A DNA stretch of 64,000 nt from Mesorhizobium sp. M8A.F.Ca.ET.218.01.1.1. GTDB lineage: Bacteria; Pseudomonadota; Alphaproteobacteria; Rhizobiales; Rhizobiaceae. A model generated the notes under the pieces. That model searched no databases and had not been told where the DNA came from. It saw nothing but the letters and a program-made list of their open reading frames with translations. Within the stretch, counting starts at the first letter, position 1. The number at the start of each line of letters is the position of its first letter. The position numbers were made by a program, and so were the translations under genes. Positions 28,126 to 36,914 of the stretch are shown here, piece by piece. Location of the stretch: assembly GCF_004791165.1 (NCBI RefSeq), contig NZ_SRUZ01000004.1:372001-436000 (forward strand), read 5' to 3'.

Positions 28126-28354
28126 CGGCAATCGCAAGCCAAAAAGGCCCACCTGCCGGAACGAGGCGCTCCACCAGTCAGCGCCTGCTTTCGCAGGACA
28201 GTTCCTGAAAGCCGCCTGACTGGAATCGGCCCCGTTGCCGACAGCTGTGCGCCTCATGCCAGCCATTGAGGTCAGGTTTGGTGCCTCCTGAAGGCAGACA
28301 TTCCCGTGGCCAAACTGGAGAGTCGACGCTGCGCCATCGTAGCCTCCAAGAATA

Positions 28355-28657
28355 CTACTTCACCGGGCCACGTGTAATGGTTGTGAGGTCCGCGATCACG
28401 TCAAACGCCTTGATACTCAACGTTGGATCACCCTTCATCTCCGCAACGATTGGCCCATCCATGAACGTTTTCACTGCTGCGTCATCGTCGAATAGGTAGA
28501 TCCCGCCGGCATCGTTTTGGGCCTCGTTTATGATCCAGACCTTCCAGCGTAGGCCAGGTAGGTCCGCGATTGGTTGAGCATATGGCAGGTTTTCTTGCTC
28601 ATACTCGGCCCTCGGCCCGTTTAGCTTGTAGTTGATTTGCAAAATTTTAGCTGACAT
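28355..28657 (-). CDS. YdhR-family putative monooxygenase
   Basis: A 100-residue protein with the order of features of YdhR: a first strand (ILQINYKLNGPRAEYEQ), the central LRWKVWIINEAQNDAGGIYL with the conserved W-K-V-W and GGIYLF, and a last strand (AFDVIADLTTI). The fold is a dimeric alpha-beta ferredoxin-like barrel as in quinol monooxygenases; activity is largely unproven. It lies 85 bases downstream of the HxlR-type regulator on the same strand, which suggests it is under that regulator's control. Confidence 0.8.
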   Translation of the reverse strand: MSAKILQINYKLNGPRAEYEQENLPYAQPIADLPGLRWKVWIINEAQNDAGGIYLFDDDAAVKTFMDGPIVAEMKGDPTLSIKAFDVIADLTTITRGPVK

Positions 28658-28742
28658 GCCTTTCCTCCCTTATTCTCTCTAATTGGCGTTGCACGGCTAC
28701 GAGTGATCCTCCAGGCGTGATGCTGCAGCCTCAGTATGATTT

Positions 28743-29450
28743 TCAAGAAAGCTGGACGATTCCATCGAGCCTTGCCCAGACCGCGGTCCGCAGCCAACGG
28801 TCCATGCTGCGGGCGAGCACGGGGTCGCCGCTCAGGAAAAGGCGGCCCCTTTCTTTCTCGCGCTCGATGCTCGAATGGCCCTCGATGATGGCCCCCAGCG
28901 AAACAACGCCGGTCTCGACGTAAAGGTTGACCTCCCGGCCGGGGTCGAGCCAGCATACCTCGGGGAAGTCCGCGCCTGGCTCGACCACCATCCAGCAGTT
29001 GGGACACTTCGGTGAGGGATCGTCGCGAAAATGGAAGCGGATGACGGCGCGCCGCTGCGGCAGTTCGATGAGGTCGATCATTCGCCGCACGACCCACATG
29101 ATGGTCGAAGCATCCGCACCGCTGAGCGCAATCTCCGCCTCGATGTTGCATAGCGCCCACTGCGCCAGCGCGTTCATCGCCGGCTCCAGTTTGATCGCCT
29201 TCTCGGTGCGGAAATAGTCAACGGTGCCCGCCGCCTTTTCCTCGACGCGCTCGACCAGGCCCAACGCCTCCATTTCTTTGAGCCGCCTCGACAGGATGGC
29301 GGACGAGATGTTGCCCAACCCCTTGCGAATGTCGTTGAAGCGGGTTGAGCCGTTCCAGAGCTCGGTCAGGATTTGGATCGTCCAGCGCGGCTCCAGAATC
29401 TCGCAGGCGAGCGAGATCGGGCAGATCAGTCCGAAAGGCCGACGTGTCAT
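28743..29450 (-). CDS. HxlR-family transcriptional regulator
   Basis: A 235-residue protein. Residues 10-105 are the HxlR winged helix (EPRWTIQILTELWNGSTRFN; ISSAILSRRLKEMEALGLVE). The extra C-terminal 120 residues look like an SCP2-type lipid-binding domain (EVNLYVETGVVSLGAIIEGH), an arrangement known in larger HxlR members. Several cysteines (PKCPNCW) could sense redox state. HxlR proteins often respond to quinones or aldehydes, which fits the neighbouring YdhR-type gene. Confidence 0.88.
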   Translation of the reverse strand: MTRRPFGLICPISLACEILEPRWTIQILTELWNGSTRFNDIRKGLGNISSAILSRRLKEMEALGLVERVEEKAAGTVDYFRTEKAIKLEPAMNALAQWALCNIEAEIALSGADASTIMWVVRRMIDLIELPQRRAVIRFHFRDDPSPKCPNCWMVVEPGADFPEVCWLDPGREVNLYVETGVVSLGAIIEGHSSIEREKERGRLFLSGDPVLARSMDRWLRTAVWARLDGIVQLS

Positions 29451-29906
29451 GGCCGGGCACTCCCTTTCCGCAACTTAATCTTTGCGGAGATCTGAGGCCA
29501 GTTCACAATCTGAAGCGGAGCACTTCCGAACTTGCACTTGCACCTGCCGGCCTTCCTCCTCGCGTTTGCTTTGCATATTAGTGAATGCTAAACTGGAAGC
29601 TGAGCTCGTCGTCCAGCGCAAAGTCCAAAGGGCCATTTGGCATGTCCGGTGCTCTGCGTGATGACGACTGCGATTACCGTTTGGGGCACCTTCGGTGCAC
29701 GACGATGCGCAGGGCTGGCAAGCGTGATGGCCACGACTGCAGCCCGTCATGGCGACGCGGTCACCGGGGATGCGCCGGGATGCCTGCCAGCACTGTGACA
29801 CCGCGACCAGATCGACGTCATGATCTTGCGGCCGGGCGACCACCAGAAAGTCTGTGTGATGACCTCAAACGGGGAATAGCTAGAGACCGGAGCACGGGAG
29901 GATGAA
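29451..29906. other. 456 bases without a recognisable gene
   Basis: The promoter regions of the HxlR-type gene (minus) and the SnoaL-like gene (plus) lie here. Open frames of about 110-120 codons exist on both strands, but neither has family-like composition nor a convincing ribosome site. Confidence 0.5.
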
Positions 29907-30359
29907 ATGACTTTCAAGCATTGTCTGCTGGTCGTTGCTGTTTCATCGCTCTGCCTTGGATCTGCCAAGGCCCAGTCTGCGAAAGAAGCCATTGAGGCCG
30001 CTAATGCCGAGTTCGTGAAGGCGTACAACAGTAACGATGCGGCCGGGGTCGCATCGAATTACGCCGATGATGCGGCCGCATTCCCCCCAGATATGGCGCG
30101 GGTCGACGGCCGCCAAAATATCCAAAAGCTATGGCAGGGCGCGATCGATATGGGCATATCGGAGCTCACACTCACCACGCTTGAGGTCCAGGAAAGCGGC
30201 AATTTTGCATACGAGTCCGGGACTTTCTCCCTCAAGGCACCGGGCAAGGATTCGAAGCTGGTGGATGCCGCCGGGAAGTATGTGGTGGTCTGGAAGAAAG
30301 CACAGGACGGCAGCTGGAAGCTCTATCGGGACATATGGAACTCCGATCCCGGGAAATGA
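29907..30359 (+). CDS. Secreted SnoaL/NTF2-like protein (DUF4440 type)
   Basis: A 150-residue protein with a signal peptide (FKHCLLVVAVSSLCLGSAKA, cut before QS) and GGGAGG upstream of the ATG. The mature part follows the NTF2-like cone: AAGVASNYADDAAAFPPD, then IQKLWQGAIDMGISELTLT, FAYESGTFSL and VVVWKKAQDGSWKLYRDIW. That is the pattern of DUF4440/SnoaL-like proteins, which bind or turn over small hydrophobic ligands. The ligand is unknown and the protein is probably periplasmic. Confidence 0.88.
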   Translation: MTFKHCLLVVAVSSLCLGSAKAQSAKEAIEAANAEFVKAYNSNDAAGVASNYADDAAAFPPDMARVDGRQNIQKLWQGAIDMGISELTLTTLEVQESGNFAYESGTFSLKAPGKDSKLVDAAGKYVVVWKKAQDGSWKLYRDIWNSDPGK

Positions 30360-30444
30360 AGGTTAGCATTGGATGGCGGGCACCTCATGATCACTCGCCA
30401 ATTTCGTGGAGTTCATTTGCAACTCGGTACTTGCCGAAGAGCAC

Positions 30445-30801
30445 ATGGCAAAACTCACCGTTGATCAATACCTGGCGGCGGCGGCCGCGCGACTTGCCCA
30501 TCTGACGCAGACATATGCGATCATTTTTTTCGCCAGTATCGCGACGTTGTTTGCGATCCTTGCGTACGCACCATCAGCGGGACGAGCCGCCAGGTTCGCG
30601 CTCGCGACGATCGTGGTCGCAATCACCGTTTATGGGGTCTTAGCAGCCAAGCCGCCATGCTGACGATGCGGTCGACTACTTCTCGGGCAGCCGCTTCGGC
30701 GCTCACCTGAAGCAGATATCTACGGCGCTGTTCATCGGAGTAAGCGCCATCCTCGTTCTTGCGATGGGGGTGACGCAGCTGTGGGCGATCATTTCGGCCT
30801 G
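30445..30801 (+). pseudogene. Small membrane protein, frameshifted
   Basis: From ATG 30445 the frame gives MAKLTVDQYLAAAAARLAHL and two hydrophobic segments, and stops at 30661 after LAAKPPC. An overlapping frame continues at 30653 with HADDAVDYFSGSRFGAHLKQ and a third membrane segment (FIGVSAILVLAMGVTQLWAI) to 30801. Read together they give a coherent protein of about 118 residues. I do not recognise the family. The shift here would be a base gain, unlike most others in this window. Confidence 0.55.
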
Positions 30802-30862
30802 ACGGGCTGATCTTGCTGGCGATAGCTACAGGAGCATGCTGATATGAGTCAGCGCTCCGGCG

Positions 30863-31082
30863 ATGGGGTTTGTCATGGCGTTGGCGATTAGCATTTTTGG
30901 AGTGCTCTATGCATTGGTGGGCATCGTAGGCCTACTGGGTACGGCATATGCCTCTACCATGGCGCATGAGTCTAAAGGGTTCATCTCGTTAGCCGGCAGC
31001 GCTTTGAACCTGATACGCCGTCAGGTTTGTCGACGCCTTGACCAACAGTCTGAAAGGATTTGCAATAGACGTCGCCATCTAA
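30863..31082 (+). pseudogene. Short membrane protein, probably frameshifted
   Basis: The first frame has a strong membrane segment (MALAISIFGVLYALVGIVGL), then ASTMAHESKGFISLAGSAL. Near 31015 an overlapping frame reads RFVDALTNSLKGFAIDVAI and stops at 31082. Together they make about 72 residues. The family is not recognised, and it may be noise. Confidence 0.35.
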
Positions 31083-31102
31083 GGCAAATTGGGGGGCAAA
31101 AA

Positions 31103-31401
31103 ATGAGATCGGCAACACTATTCTGTTCATTATTCCGGCATTGGCATTCACTATTGGTCTGCCCAAGCCCTCTAACGCCGATGCCAAATCGGCTGCGTAT
31201 GAAGGCGGGTACATAATGGCGGCATTTGGTTTGTGTCCAGTTACGAACATTTATTCATCTATGGGCAAGTTCATTAAGTACCAAGGCACAAAAGGCTATG
31301 ACCGTGGGTTTGCCGCCTTTAAGGCCGCGCTGAAAGGCCCTCGACCAAGCAGAATCTGCTTTGACGCAGCGCGTGAGAGCGCTTTCTTCACCGTACGCTA
31401 A
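31103..31401 (+). pseudogene. Small secreted protein, probable frameshift in its signal peptide
   Basis: ATG 31103 follows a GGGGGG run and starts MRSATLFCSLF. The frame that stays open to 31401 reads PALAFTIGLPKPSNADAKSA, then AAYEGGYIMAAFGLCPVTNI and FIKYQGTKGYDRGFAAFKAA. Joined near 31135 they make a secreted protein of about 100 residues cleaved after SNA. I do not recognise the family. Confidence 0.4.
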
Positions 31402-31639
31402 TGCAGCATATTTGATGGTCCGTCAGGTGGGCCGCTGCTGCGCATAGCGCCAGTCGAGGACAAAACGCAAGCGGGCGGACTGACAGCGGTGGCCGCTGGG
31501 CCCAGCCGACTTTGATGCTTCCTTCGGGGCAAAGCCGGCTATTGCTTTCGTCGGCCCACGTTCATCGTCAGCGGCCGCGTCCGCACCAAGCGGGAAGGCT
31601 GCGGGTCTACGCCCGCGAGCAGAGGCCGCTGTGGCGACG

Positions 31640-31770
31640 GTACTGCCGCCCAAGCGCTCCTGCCACCGCAAGGCTTGTGTTGCGGTGGCGCGCAAGCTGG
31701 CGGTGATGATGCATGCCGTCTGGAGCGACGGCACGTTCTACGTCGGCGATCCGGTCGCGGGCCTGGGCCG
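31640..31770 (+). mobile_element. IS110-family transposase C-terminal remnant, copy A
   Basis: One frame reads KRSCHRKACVAVARKLAVMM, then HAVWSDGTFYVGDPVAG. This is the end of the C-terminal domain (Transposase_20 type) of IS110-family transposases. The upstream part of the gene is scrambled and no catalytic DEDD domain is seen. Confidence 0.7.
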
Positions 31771-32110
31771 AGGCCGCTGAGCGCGCACGGCAAGGCCCGC
31801 AAGCTTCTCGGTGTACATCGCTGGCCGGCGTGGCGGCAGTTGAAACGCATCGCGTCGGCACTGTGAAGGACGCCATCTGAGCTCGGAGATCCGCCTCGGC
31901 GGATGAGGGATCGATGCAGACCAGGAACGACGGAACGCTCGTTATCCCGCCTGCGGCCGCGCCGATCGACAGACGGCCGGACCGCGCTCGATTTGCCTGT
32001 GATGCTCCGTCAGTCCGATGGAAAGGTGCGCCACGACGGTTCGAGCGCTGCAAATAAGCAGCGAAACTGCCCCGTCGCAGAGCGCGGAAGATTGCACAGC
32101 GCATCGGGAC
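31640..32110. repeat. Direct repeat unit A (pairs with 32520-33000)
   Basis: The IS110 end at about 31650-31770 and the 250 bases starting near 31862 recur, diverged, at 32530-32660 and from about 32745. An example in both is GGAACGACGGAACG, followed by a CCTGCGGCCGCGCCGA core. Two copies of one element's right part survive here. Confidence 0.7.
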
Positions 32111-32435
32111 TCGCCCAAGGCAGGAGTTCATCGAGTCGGTTTACCGGGTGACCGTCGACCATGCGGATGAGTACATCGCGCAGCCAGGCATACGGTTCGA
32201 CGTCGTTGAGCTTGCATGTTTCGATCAACGCACAGCACCGCCCACCGCGTGCCGCTACCGTCGCTTCCCGCCAAGAGTTGGTTCTTGCGGCCAAGACTGA
32301 CCGGACGGATCGCGCGCTCGACCGGGTGGTGTCGAGCTCGATGCGGCCGTCGTGCAGGAAGCGGGTCAGTCCGTCGCAGCGCGAGAGCGCATAGCAGGCG
32401 GCTTCAGCGAGGGTGCTGCGACCCGGCAACAACGG
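32100..32435 (-). mobile_element. IS66-family TnpC C-terminal remnant
   Basis: The minus-strand frame reads STLAEAACYALSRCDGLTRF, LHDGRIELD, then after scrambled codons CALIETCKLNDVEPYAWLRD and VDGHPVNRLDELLPWA. This is the end of the IS66 transposase TnpC, including its short C-terminal element. The catalytic core is incomplete and frameshifted. It sits directly between the two IS110 remnants. Confidence 0.75.
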
Positions 32436-32704
32436 ACGCGGACGTGCGGCGCGCTCTACGAGGCGGCGTCGGGAATGCTGACGCGCTACAAGGGCAGGGA
32501 CAAGGTCAAGGGCTGCGGCCAGCTGATCGCCAAGGGTTCCTGCCACCGCAAGACCTGGGTCGCGGTGGCGCGCAAGCTGGCGGTGATCATGCATGCGCTC
32601 TGGAGCGACCGCACGTTCTACGTCGGCGATGCGGCGGCAACCGCGACCGACACCGCGCAGCGCGCGCATGGCAAGGTCCGCAAGCTTATGGGAGCGCATC
32701 GATG
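32434..32704 (+). mobile_element. IS110-family transposase C-terminal remnant, copy B
   Basis: The frame reads RTCGALYEAASGMLTRYKGR, VKGCGQLIAKGSCHRKTW and VAVARKLAVIMHALWSDRTF, ending KLMGAHR. This is the full C-terminal domain of an IS110 transposase. The N-terminal DEDD domain is absent, so the element is dead. Confidence 0.78.
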
Positions 32705-33000
32705 AGCGGTGCGAGGGCAGTTCAAGCGCATGGCGCCCGCAGTTTGACGGACGCCATCTGAGACGAAGGAGATCTGCCCCGGCGGACGAGGATCGATGCA
32801 AACAAGGAACGACGGAACGCACGTTATCTCGCCTGCGGCCGCGCCGAGCGAAAGATGGCCGGACCGCGCTCGATTGCCTGTGACGCTGCTCCGTCAGTCC
32901 GATGGAAGAGTGCGCCGCGACGATTCGAGCGCTGCTTTCGTGCAGCCAGAACAGCCGTCGCAGAGCGCGGAAGACTGCACGGCGCATCGGAACCTGGCGC
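32520..33000. repeat. Direct repeat unit B (pairs with 31640-32110)
   Basis: This is the second diverged copy of the IS110 end and its downstream flank. After about 33000 the likeness to unit A ends. A 15-codon frame at 33067 (MARKSRKAQPIKTAR) follows a GAGAAGAG ribosome-like site but is too short to name. Confidence 0.65.
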
Positions 33001-33936
33001 CAGAACGCGGGATCGTATCGTAGCGTATAGATTCGTGTATTATCGCAAGCGAGAAGAGCAACGACGATGGCAAGAAAATCTCGCAAAGCACAACCGATTA
33101 AGACGGCTAGATAAAAGCCCGCACATTGTGCGTCGGCCGGTCGGTTGTTTTTCAAGGGGTTAGACACTGATCTCGCAATGTGTAAACGTTCACTGCACAT
33201 TGCCGCAATGGCAGTTTCTGAGCGAGATCCATGGCTTAATGCAACGTACGCCGGCTTAGGCGGCCCTTGAGGAGGTTGGGACCGGGAAGGGGGAGTGATC
33301 AGAAACTGCCGTTGAGATGGTCTCTCGTCGGCAATAACGAGCTGTGGATAGTCAACGCCAGAACCTCCTAGACCGGTGGTTCGCGATGGGTGGTCGGCAC
33401 GGCCGTGGCGGTCTTCGCCTCGGCCCCGAGAGCCGCCGTCGCCAGCGTCGGCCGTAGTATGGCGGCCGCGCGCAAGCTTGCCGGCTGGCGCCATCCTCCG
33501 CACTGCGGCTGTATGGGCTTCTCGGTCCCAGTGGAACAGTCCCGGTCGCGACACGCCCGCCAAAACGGCGGAGCTGCCAGGTGGAGCTAAAGCCGGAGCG
33601 CATCACTGCGTTGTGAGGCTCGGGCAGGAGATCGGATACCGGAACAGGACTCGGGACAAGCTTGGGATTCAGTGGCTCCCAAAGCGGGTATGACAGCAGG
33701 TCCCGGCCGTGCAGCAACCAGCCTTGCGGGGTCAATACCGCTGCAGGATGGGTCGCAATCGCCCTAGCTTATTGCGGTGCCCACGTCACTGGGCTATTTT
33801 AGCAGTTGTGGGAACTGCATCTCCCATCCATCGCGGGTGCGACCTTGCCGTTTCGGCAGATTGTGAAGTCTTTAACAGACCAGGTGTCGCAAGCTATGTC
33901 TTGTGCCCTCCAGGTCATGAGCAGTTAAGGATGGCC
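33001..33936. other. 936 bases of non-coding or decayed sequence before the T6SS-linked island
   Basis: No gene with a recognisable domain is present. GAT(C)AGAAACTGCC-like words recur near 33210 and 33300, as seen near insertion-sequence ends. A long minus-strand frame runs through this stretch and the transposon debris, but its composition is not protein-like. The last 200 bases probably hold the promoter of the first caspase-like gene. Confidence 0.5.
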
Positions 33937-36486
33937 ATGCTGCGGTGTTTTGCGTTCATTGCGGCCCTGATGCTCGCGAGCTTCACGGCGTTCCAAGCTT
34001 GTGCCGATCGAAGGGTGGCCCTAGTCATCGGCAATTCCGAATACCGCGAGATTCCGGCCCTCAAGAATCCGGACAAGGATGCCGAGGACGTGTCGAACAC
34101 CTTCCGGCTGGCCGGATTCGATGTGTTCGTCGCCAAGGACCTCACCAAGATCGAATTCGAAAAGCAGTTTCGCAACTACCTCGCGGCGGCGGACGGCGCC
34201 GATCTGGCGATCGTGTACTATTCCGGCCATGGCTTTCAGATCGGCGGTGAAAATTTCCTGATCCCGGTCGATGCATCGCTCAAGAACGCGGCCGACATTG
34301 AGGTCCAGGCCGTCAAGCTCGATGATGTGCTGCAGCAATTGAGGACGAAATCGAAGATCCAGGTGATCATCCTCGACGCTTGCCGCAACAACCCGTTTCC
34401 GCGCAAAGATTATTGGTTGCGAGACCAGCTAATCGTTGCTGGGAACACCGGCCTTGCGCAGGTTAAAAGTTCGCTGAACACGCTTATAGCCTTCGCCACC
34501 GAGCCCGGTGCCGTCGCCTATGACGGAAGTGGCGACCTCAGTCCTTTTTCCTCCGCCTTCTCCCGTCGCGCGCTGGCGCCGAACCAGGAGATACGCTCGG
34601 TCATGGCGGCCGTTCGCCGGGATGTGGTCGAGGCTACCGCCGGTAAGCAGGTGCCTTGGGAAAACTCATCGCTGATCGACGAGGTCGTCCTCATGCGTCG
34701 CGCCAGCCGGCCCGCACTGCCGCCCGTGTTGGAAAAGGTCGTGCCGTCCGGCGTCGGCCCTGTCGCGCTCGACCTGCCGGAGCCGCTGGATGTCGATGGC
34801 GGCCCGGTCACCGTCAGCATCGAGAGACCGCCGGCGCTCGGGCGTCTGATTTTGGACGGCAATCCGGTTGCGGCAGGTGAGCCGATCGCCGGCAAGGATC
34901 TTCCGCGATTGCAAATGGACGTGCCCAAGGGCACCGGCGTCCAGGAACAAGTCGACATGCTGGCCTATGCCACACGCGACGATTGGGGCGGCGAATCCCA
35001 AGGCATCCTGGTCTTCCGGGTCAAGAATGGTGAGGGGGCCGATGGCCAGCAACTCATGGCCTCGCTCGAGTCCGAGCAGAAGCAGCAAGCGGTGGAACGC
35101 GGCATTCACGTTGCCGGCGCCGCCGAAGCGATCGAAAACCGTGAGGTCCGCGTTCCGGTCGGCGTCGGCCCGGTTCCGTTGCAGCTGGACTTCCCAACCA
35201 CGGATCCGGCGGTCAGCCTGAAACTTGCGGGCTATCCGGCAACGGGAACTCTGTCGCTGCCGGATCGGACCTTGTCGCCGGATTCGAGCCTGATGGCCGA
35301 TGAAGTCGACCACTTGCGCTACGAACCCCAGATCGGCGCCGTCCAGCCACTGATAGTCGGCTTCGAAATCAGGGCCGACAACGCGTCGTCAAAGCCGGCG
35401 ACGATGAAGCTTTCGCCAAGCGTCGACCCCTGCGACAGGGAGGCCGGTGAGCCACTTGACCTGCAGGGCGTAGTCCCCGGCTTGTTGCCGAATGAGATCA
35501 GCAGCAACGCCGTGGAGGTCTGCCGGGCGGCGGTGAAAGCCTATCCGGACGTCGCTCGCTTCCACTATCAACTCGGTCGGGCATTGCTTGCGGTTGGTAA
35601 GGTCGATGAGGCCAAGAAGGCGATCCAGGAAGCTGCCGACAAGGGGCATGTGCGAGCAGTGTTCGAGCTGGGCTACCTCAATGCGACGGGAACGGGAATG
35701 CCGGTCAATCGCAAGCAGGCCAATGACTTCTACGCTGTAGCCTCCGAAAAGGGCGATCCCTATGGGATGACCTCGTGGGGTCGCGCCTTGTTCAACGGCT
35801 ACGGCGTCGAGCGTGACACCACCAAAGGGCTGGACCTGCTGCTCAAGGCGGCGGCGATGGGGCACACTTATGCCATGAACGATCTCGCCGCCATCTTCAC
35901 CGAAGGCCGTAATGGCGTGCCTGTCGACGCAACTCGGGCCGTGGCTTTCCTCAAGGCGGGCGTCGAGCGGCAGGACATGTATTCGATGAACCTGCTCGGC
36001 CGCAATTATCTCGCCGGCACGGGGGTCGAGAAGGCCCCCAAGACAGCGCTCTCGCTTTTTCAGAAATCGATGGATCTCGGCCAGCCATACGCTCCCGGCA
36101 GCCTGGCGCGCATGTACAGGGACGGTGTCGGCGTGCAGCAGGATTTCTCAGAAGCGCAAAGGCTGTTCGAGTTGGCGACGGCGCGCGGCGATCAGTCGGC
36201 TGCGTATGATCGCGCAGCTCTGGAGATGCAAAGGGGTGAAAAGGCGGACCAGGCCGTGGCGGCGCGCTACCTTGCTTTGGCGGCGGCGCTCGATCTTCAT
36301 AACGAAATTCCCGATGCCCGGAATACGCTGGCGAAGTTTGGCGTCAGGGCGAAGACGGCGGCTCTGAAGCAGATGCGTAGGGACCTGAAGTCCAAGATTT
36401 CGGCGAACGGCTCATTGGACGATCAACTGATCAAGACAGCCAGGGCGGTCTGGGAGCAAGCCAACCCGCGCCGGGACTTGTTCTGA
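33937..36486 (+). CDS. Secreted caspase-like protease (C14) with two beta domains and Sel1 repeats
   Basis: 849 residues from ATG 33937 (AAGGA 6 bases upstream). The signal peptide is LRCFAFIAALMLASFTAFQA. Residues about 25-250 are the caspase fold: RVALVIGNSEYREIPALKNP, catalytic His98 in YYSGHGFQ and Cys149 in ILDACRNNPF. Residues about 265-550 hold two related beta-rich units that begin SGVGPVALDLPEP and VGVGPVPLQLDFP and look cadherin- or Ig-like. The last 280 residues are Sel1-type repeats (AVFELGYLNATGTGMPVNRK; AMNDLAAIFTEGRNGVPVDA). It is exported, so it probably acts in the periplasm. The substrate is unknown. It heads the plus-strand run 33.9-39.3 kb. Confidence 0.9.
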   Translation: MLRCFAFIAALMLASFTAFQACADRRVALVIGNSEYREIPALKNPDKDAEDVSNTFRLAGFDVFVAKDLTKIEFEKQFRNYLAAADGADLAIVYYSGHGFQIGGENFLIPVDASLKNAADIEVQAVKLDDVLQQLRTKSKIQVIILDACRNNPFPRKDYWLRDQLIVAGNTGLAQVKSSLNTLIAFATEPGAVAYDGSGDLSPFSSAFSRRALAPNQEIRSVMAAVRRDVVEATAGKQVPWENSSLIDEVVLMRRASRPALPPVLEKVVPSGVGPVALDLPEPLDVDGGPVTVSIERPPALGRLILDGNPVAAGEPIAGKDLPRLQMDVPKGTGVQEQVDMLAYATRDDWGGESQGILVFRVKNGEGADGQQLMASLESEQKQQAVERGIHVAGAAEAIENREVRVPVGVGPVPLQLDFPTTDPAVSLKLAGYPATGTLSLPDRTLSPDSSLMADEVDHLRYEPQIGAVQPLIVGFEIRADNASSKPATMKLSPSVDPCDREAGEPLDLQGVVPGLLPNEISSNAVEVCRAAVKAYPDVARFHYQLGRALLAVGKVDEAKKAIQEAADKGHVRAVFELGYLNATGTGMPVNRKQANDFYAVASEKGDPYGMTSWGRALFNGYGVERDTTKGLDLLLKAAAMGHTYAMNDLAAIFTEGRNGVPVDATRAVAFLKAGVERQDMYSMNLLGRNYLAGTGVEKAPKTALSLFQKSMDLGQPYAPGSLARMYRDGVGVQQDFSEAQRLFELATARGDQSAAYDRAALEMQRGEKADQAVAARYLALAAALDLHNEIPDARNTLAKFGVRAKTAALKQMRRDLKSKISANGSLDDQLIKTARAVWEQANPRRDLF

Positions 36487-36503
36487 CAACATGGAGGCAA
36501 CAG

Positions 36504-36773
36504 ATGGGCTCGGCACTAAAACAGGTAATCGTCGCAACGGTCCTATCCCTTACGATGGCAGGGTGCACGACCATTGCACCCCCGCTCGAGCCGACGACGA
36601 CGAAACATCATACGAAGTCGGTTCGCACGACGACCGCGCCAAAGGTGGTCAAGCAGAAAAATGTGACCGCCAAGAAACTGCTCACACCGGTCAAGAACGA
36701 AACCACGCCTGTCATTGCACCCTTGGGCGGTGGTGGTGGCGGTGGTGGTGGCGGCGGCGGTGGCTGGGGATAG
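36504..36773 (+). CDS. Small lipoprotein with a poly-glycine tail
   Basis: 89 residues with GGAGG upstream of the ATG. The signal peptide ends in a lipobox (LTMAGC, lipidated Cys21), so the protein is anchored to a membrane. Thr/Lys-rich residues 30-70 (KHHTKSVRTTTAPKVVKQKN) are cationic, and the C-terminus is an almost pure Gly run of about 13 before Trp-Gly. The cationic part could bind peptidoglycan or nucleic acid. No family is recognised. It lies 17 bases after the caspase-like gene, in the same transcription unit. Confidence 0.75.
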   Translation: MGSALKQVIVATVLSLTMAGCTTIAPPLEPTTTKHHTKSVRTTTAPKVVKQKNVTAKKLLTPVKNETTPVIAPLGGGGGGGGGGGGGWG

Positions 36774-36914
36774 CGCCTCTACAGCGCACGACGCAGTACA
36801 GGGCTATCGTAGGTGACTTTCGCAACGCGCTGGAACTGCTCGCCAAGCAGGAACAAGTGCTCTATGGTTGCGCCGTGCCGTTAGCAGGATCGGGTTGCCT
36901 GGCGGGGGCGTTCC

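Noticed and set aside
32010..33563. 517-codon open frame on the minus strand
   Set aside because: Runs across the IS66 and IS110 debris. Only the TnpC-like part near 32100-32435 has meaning, and it is scrambled.
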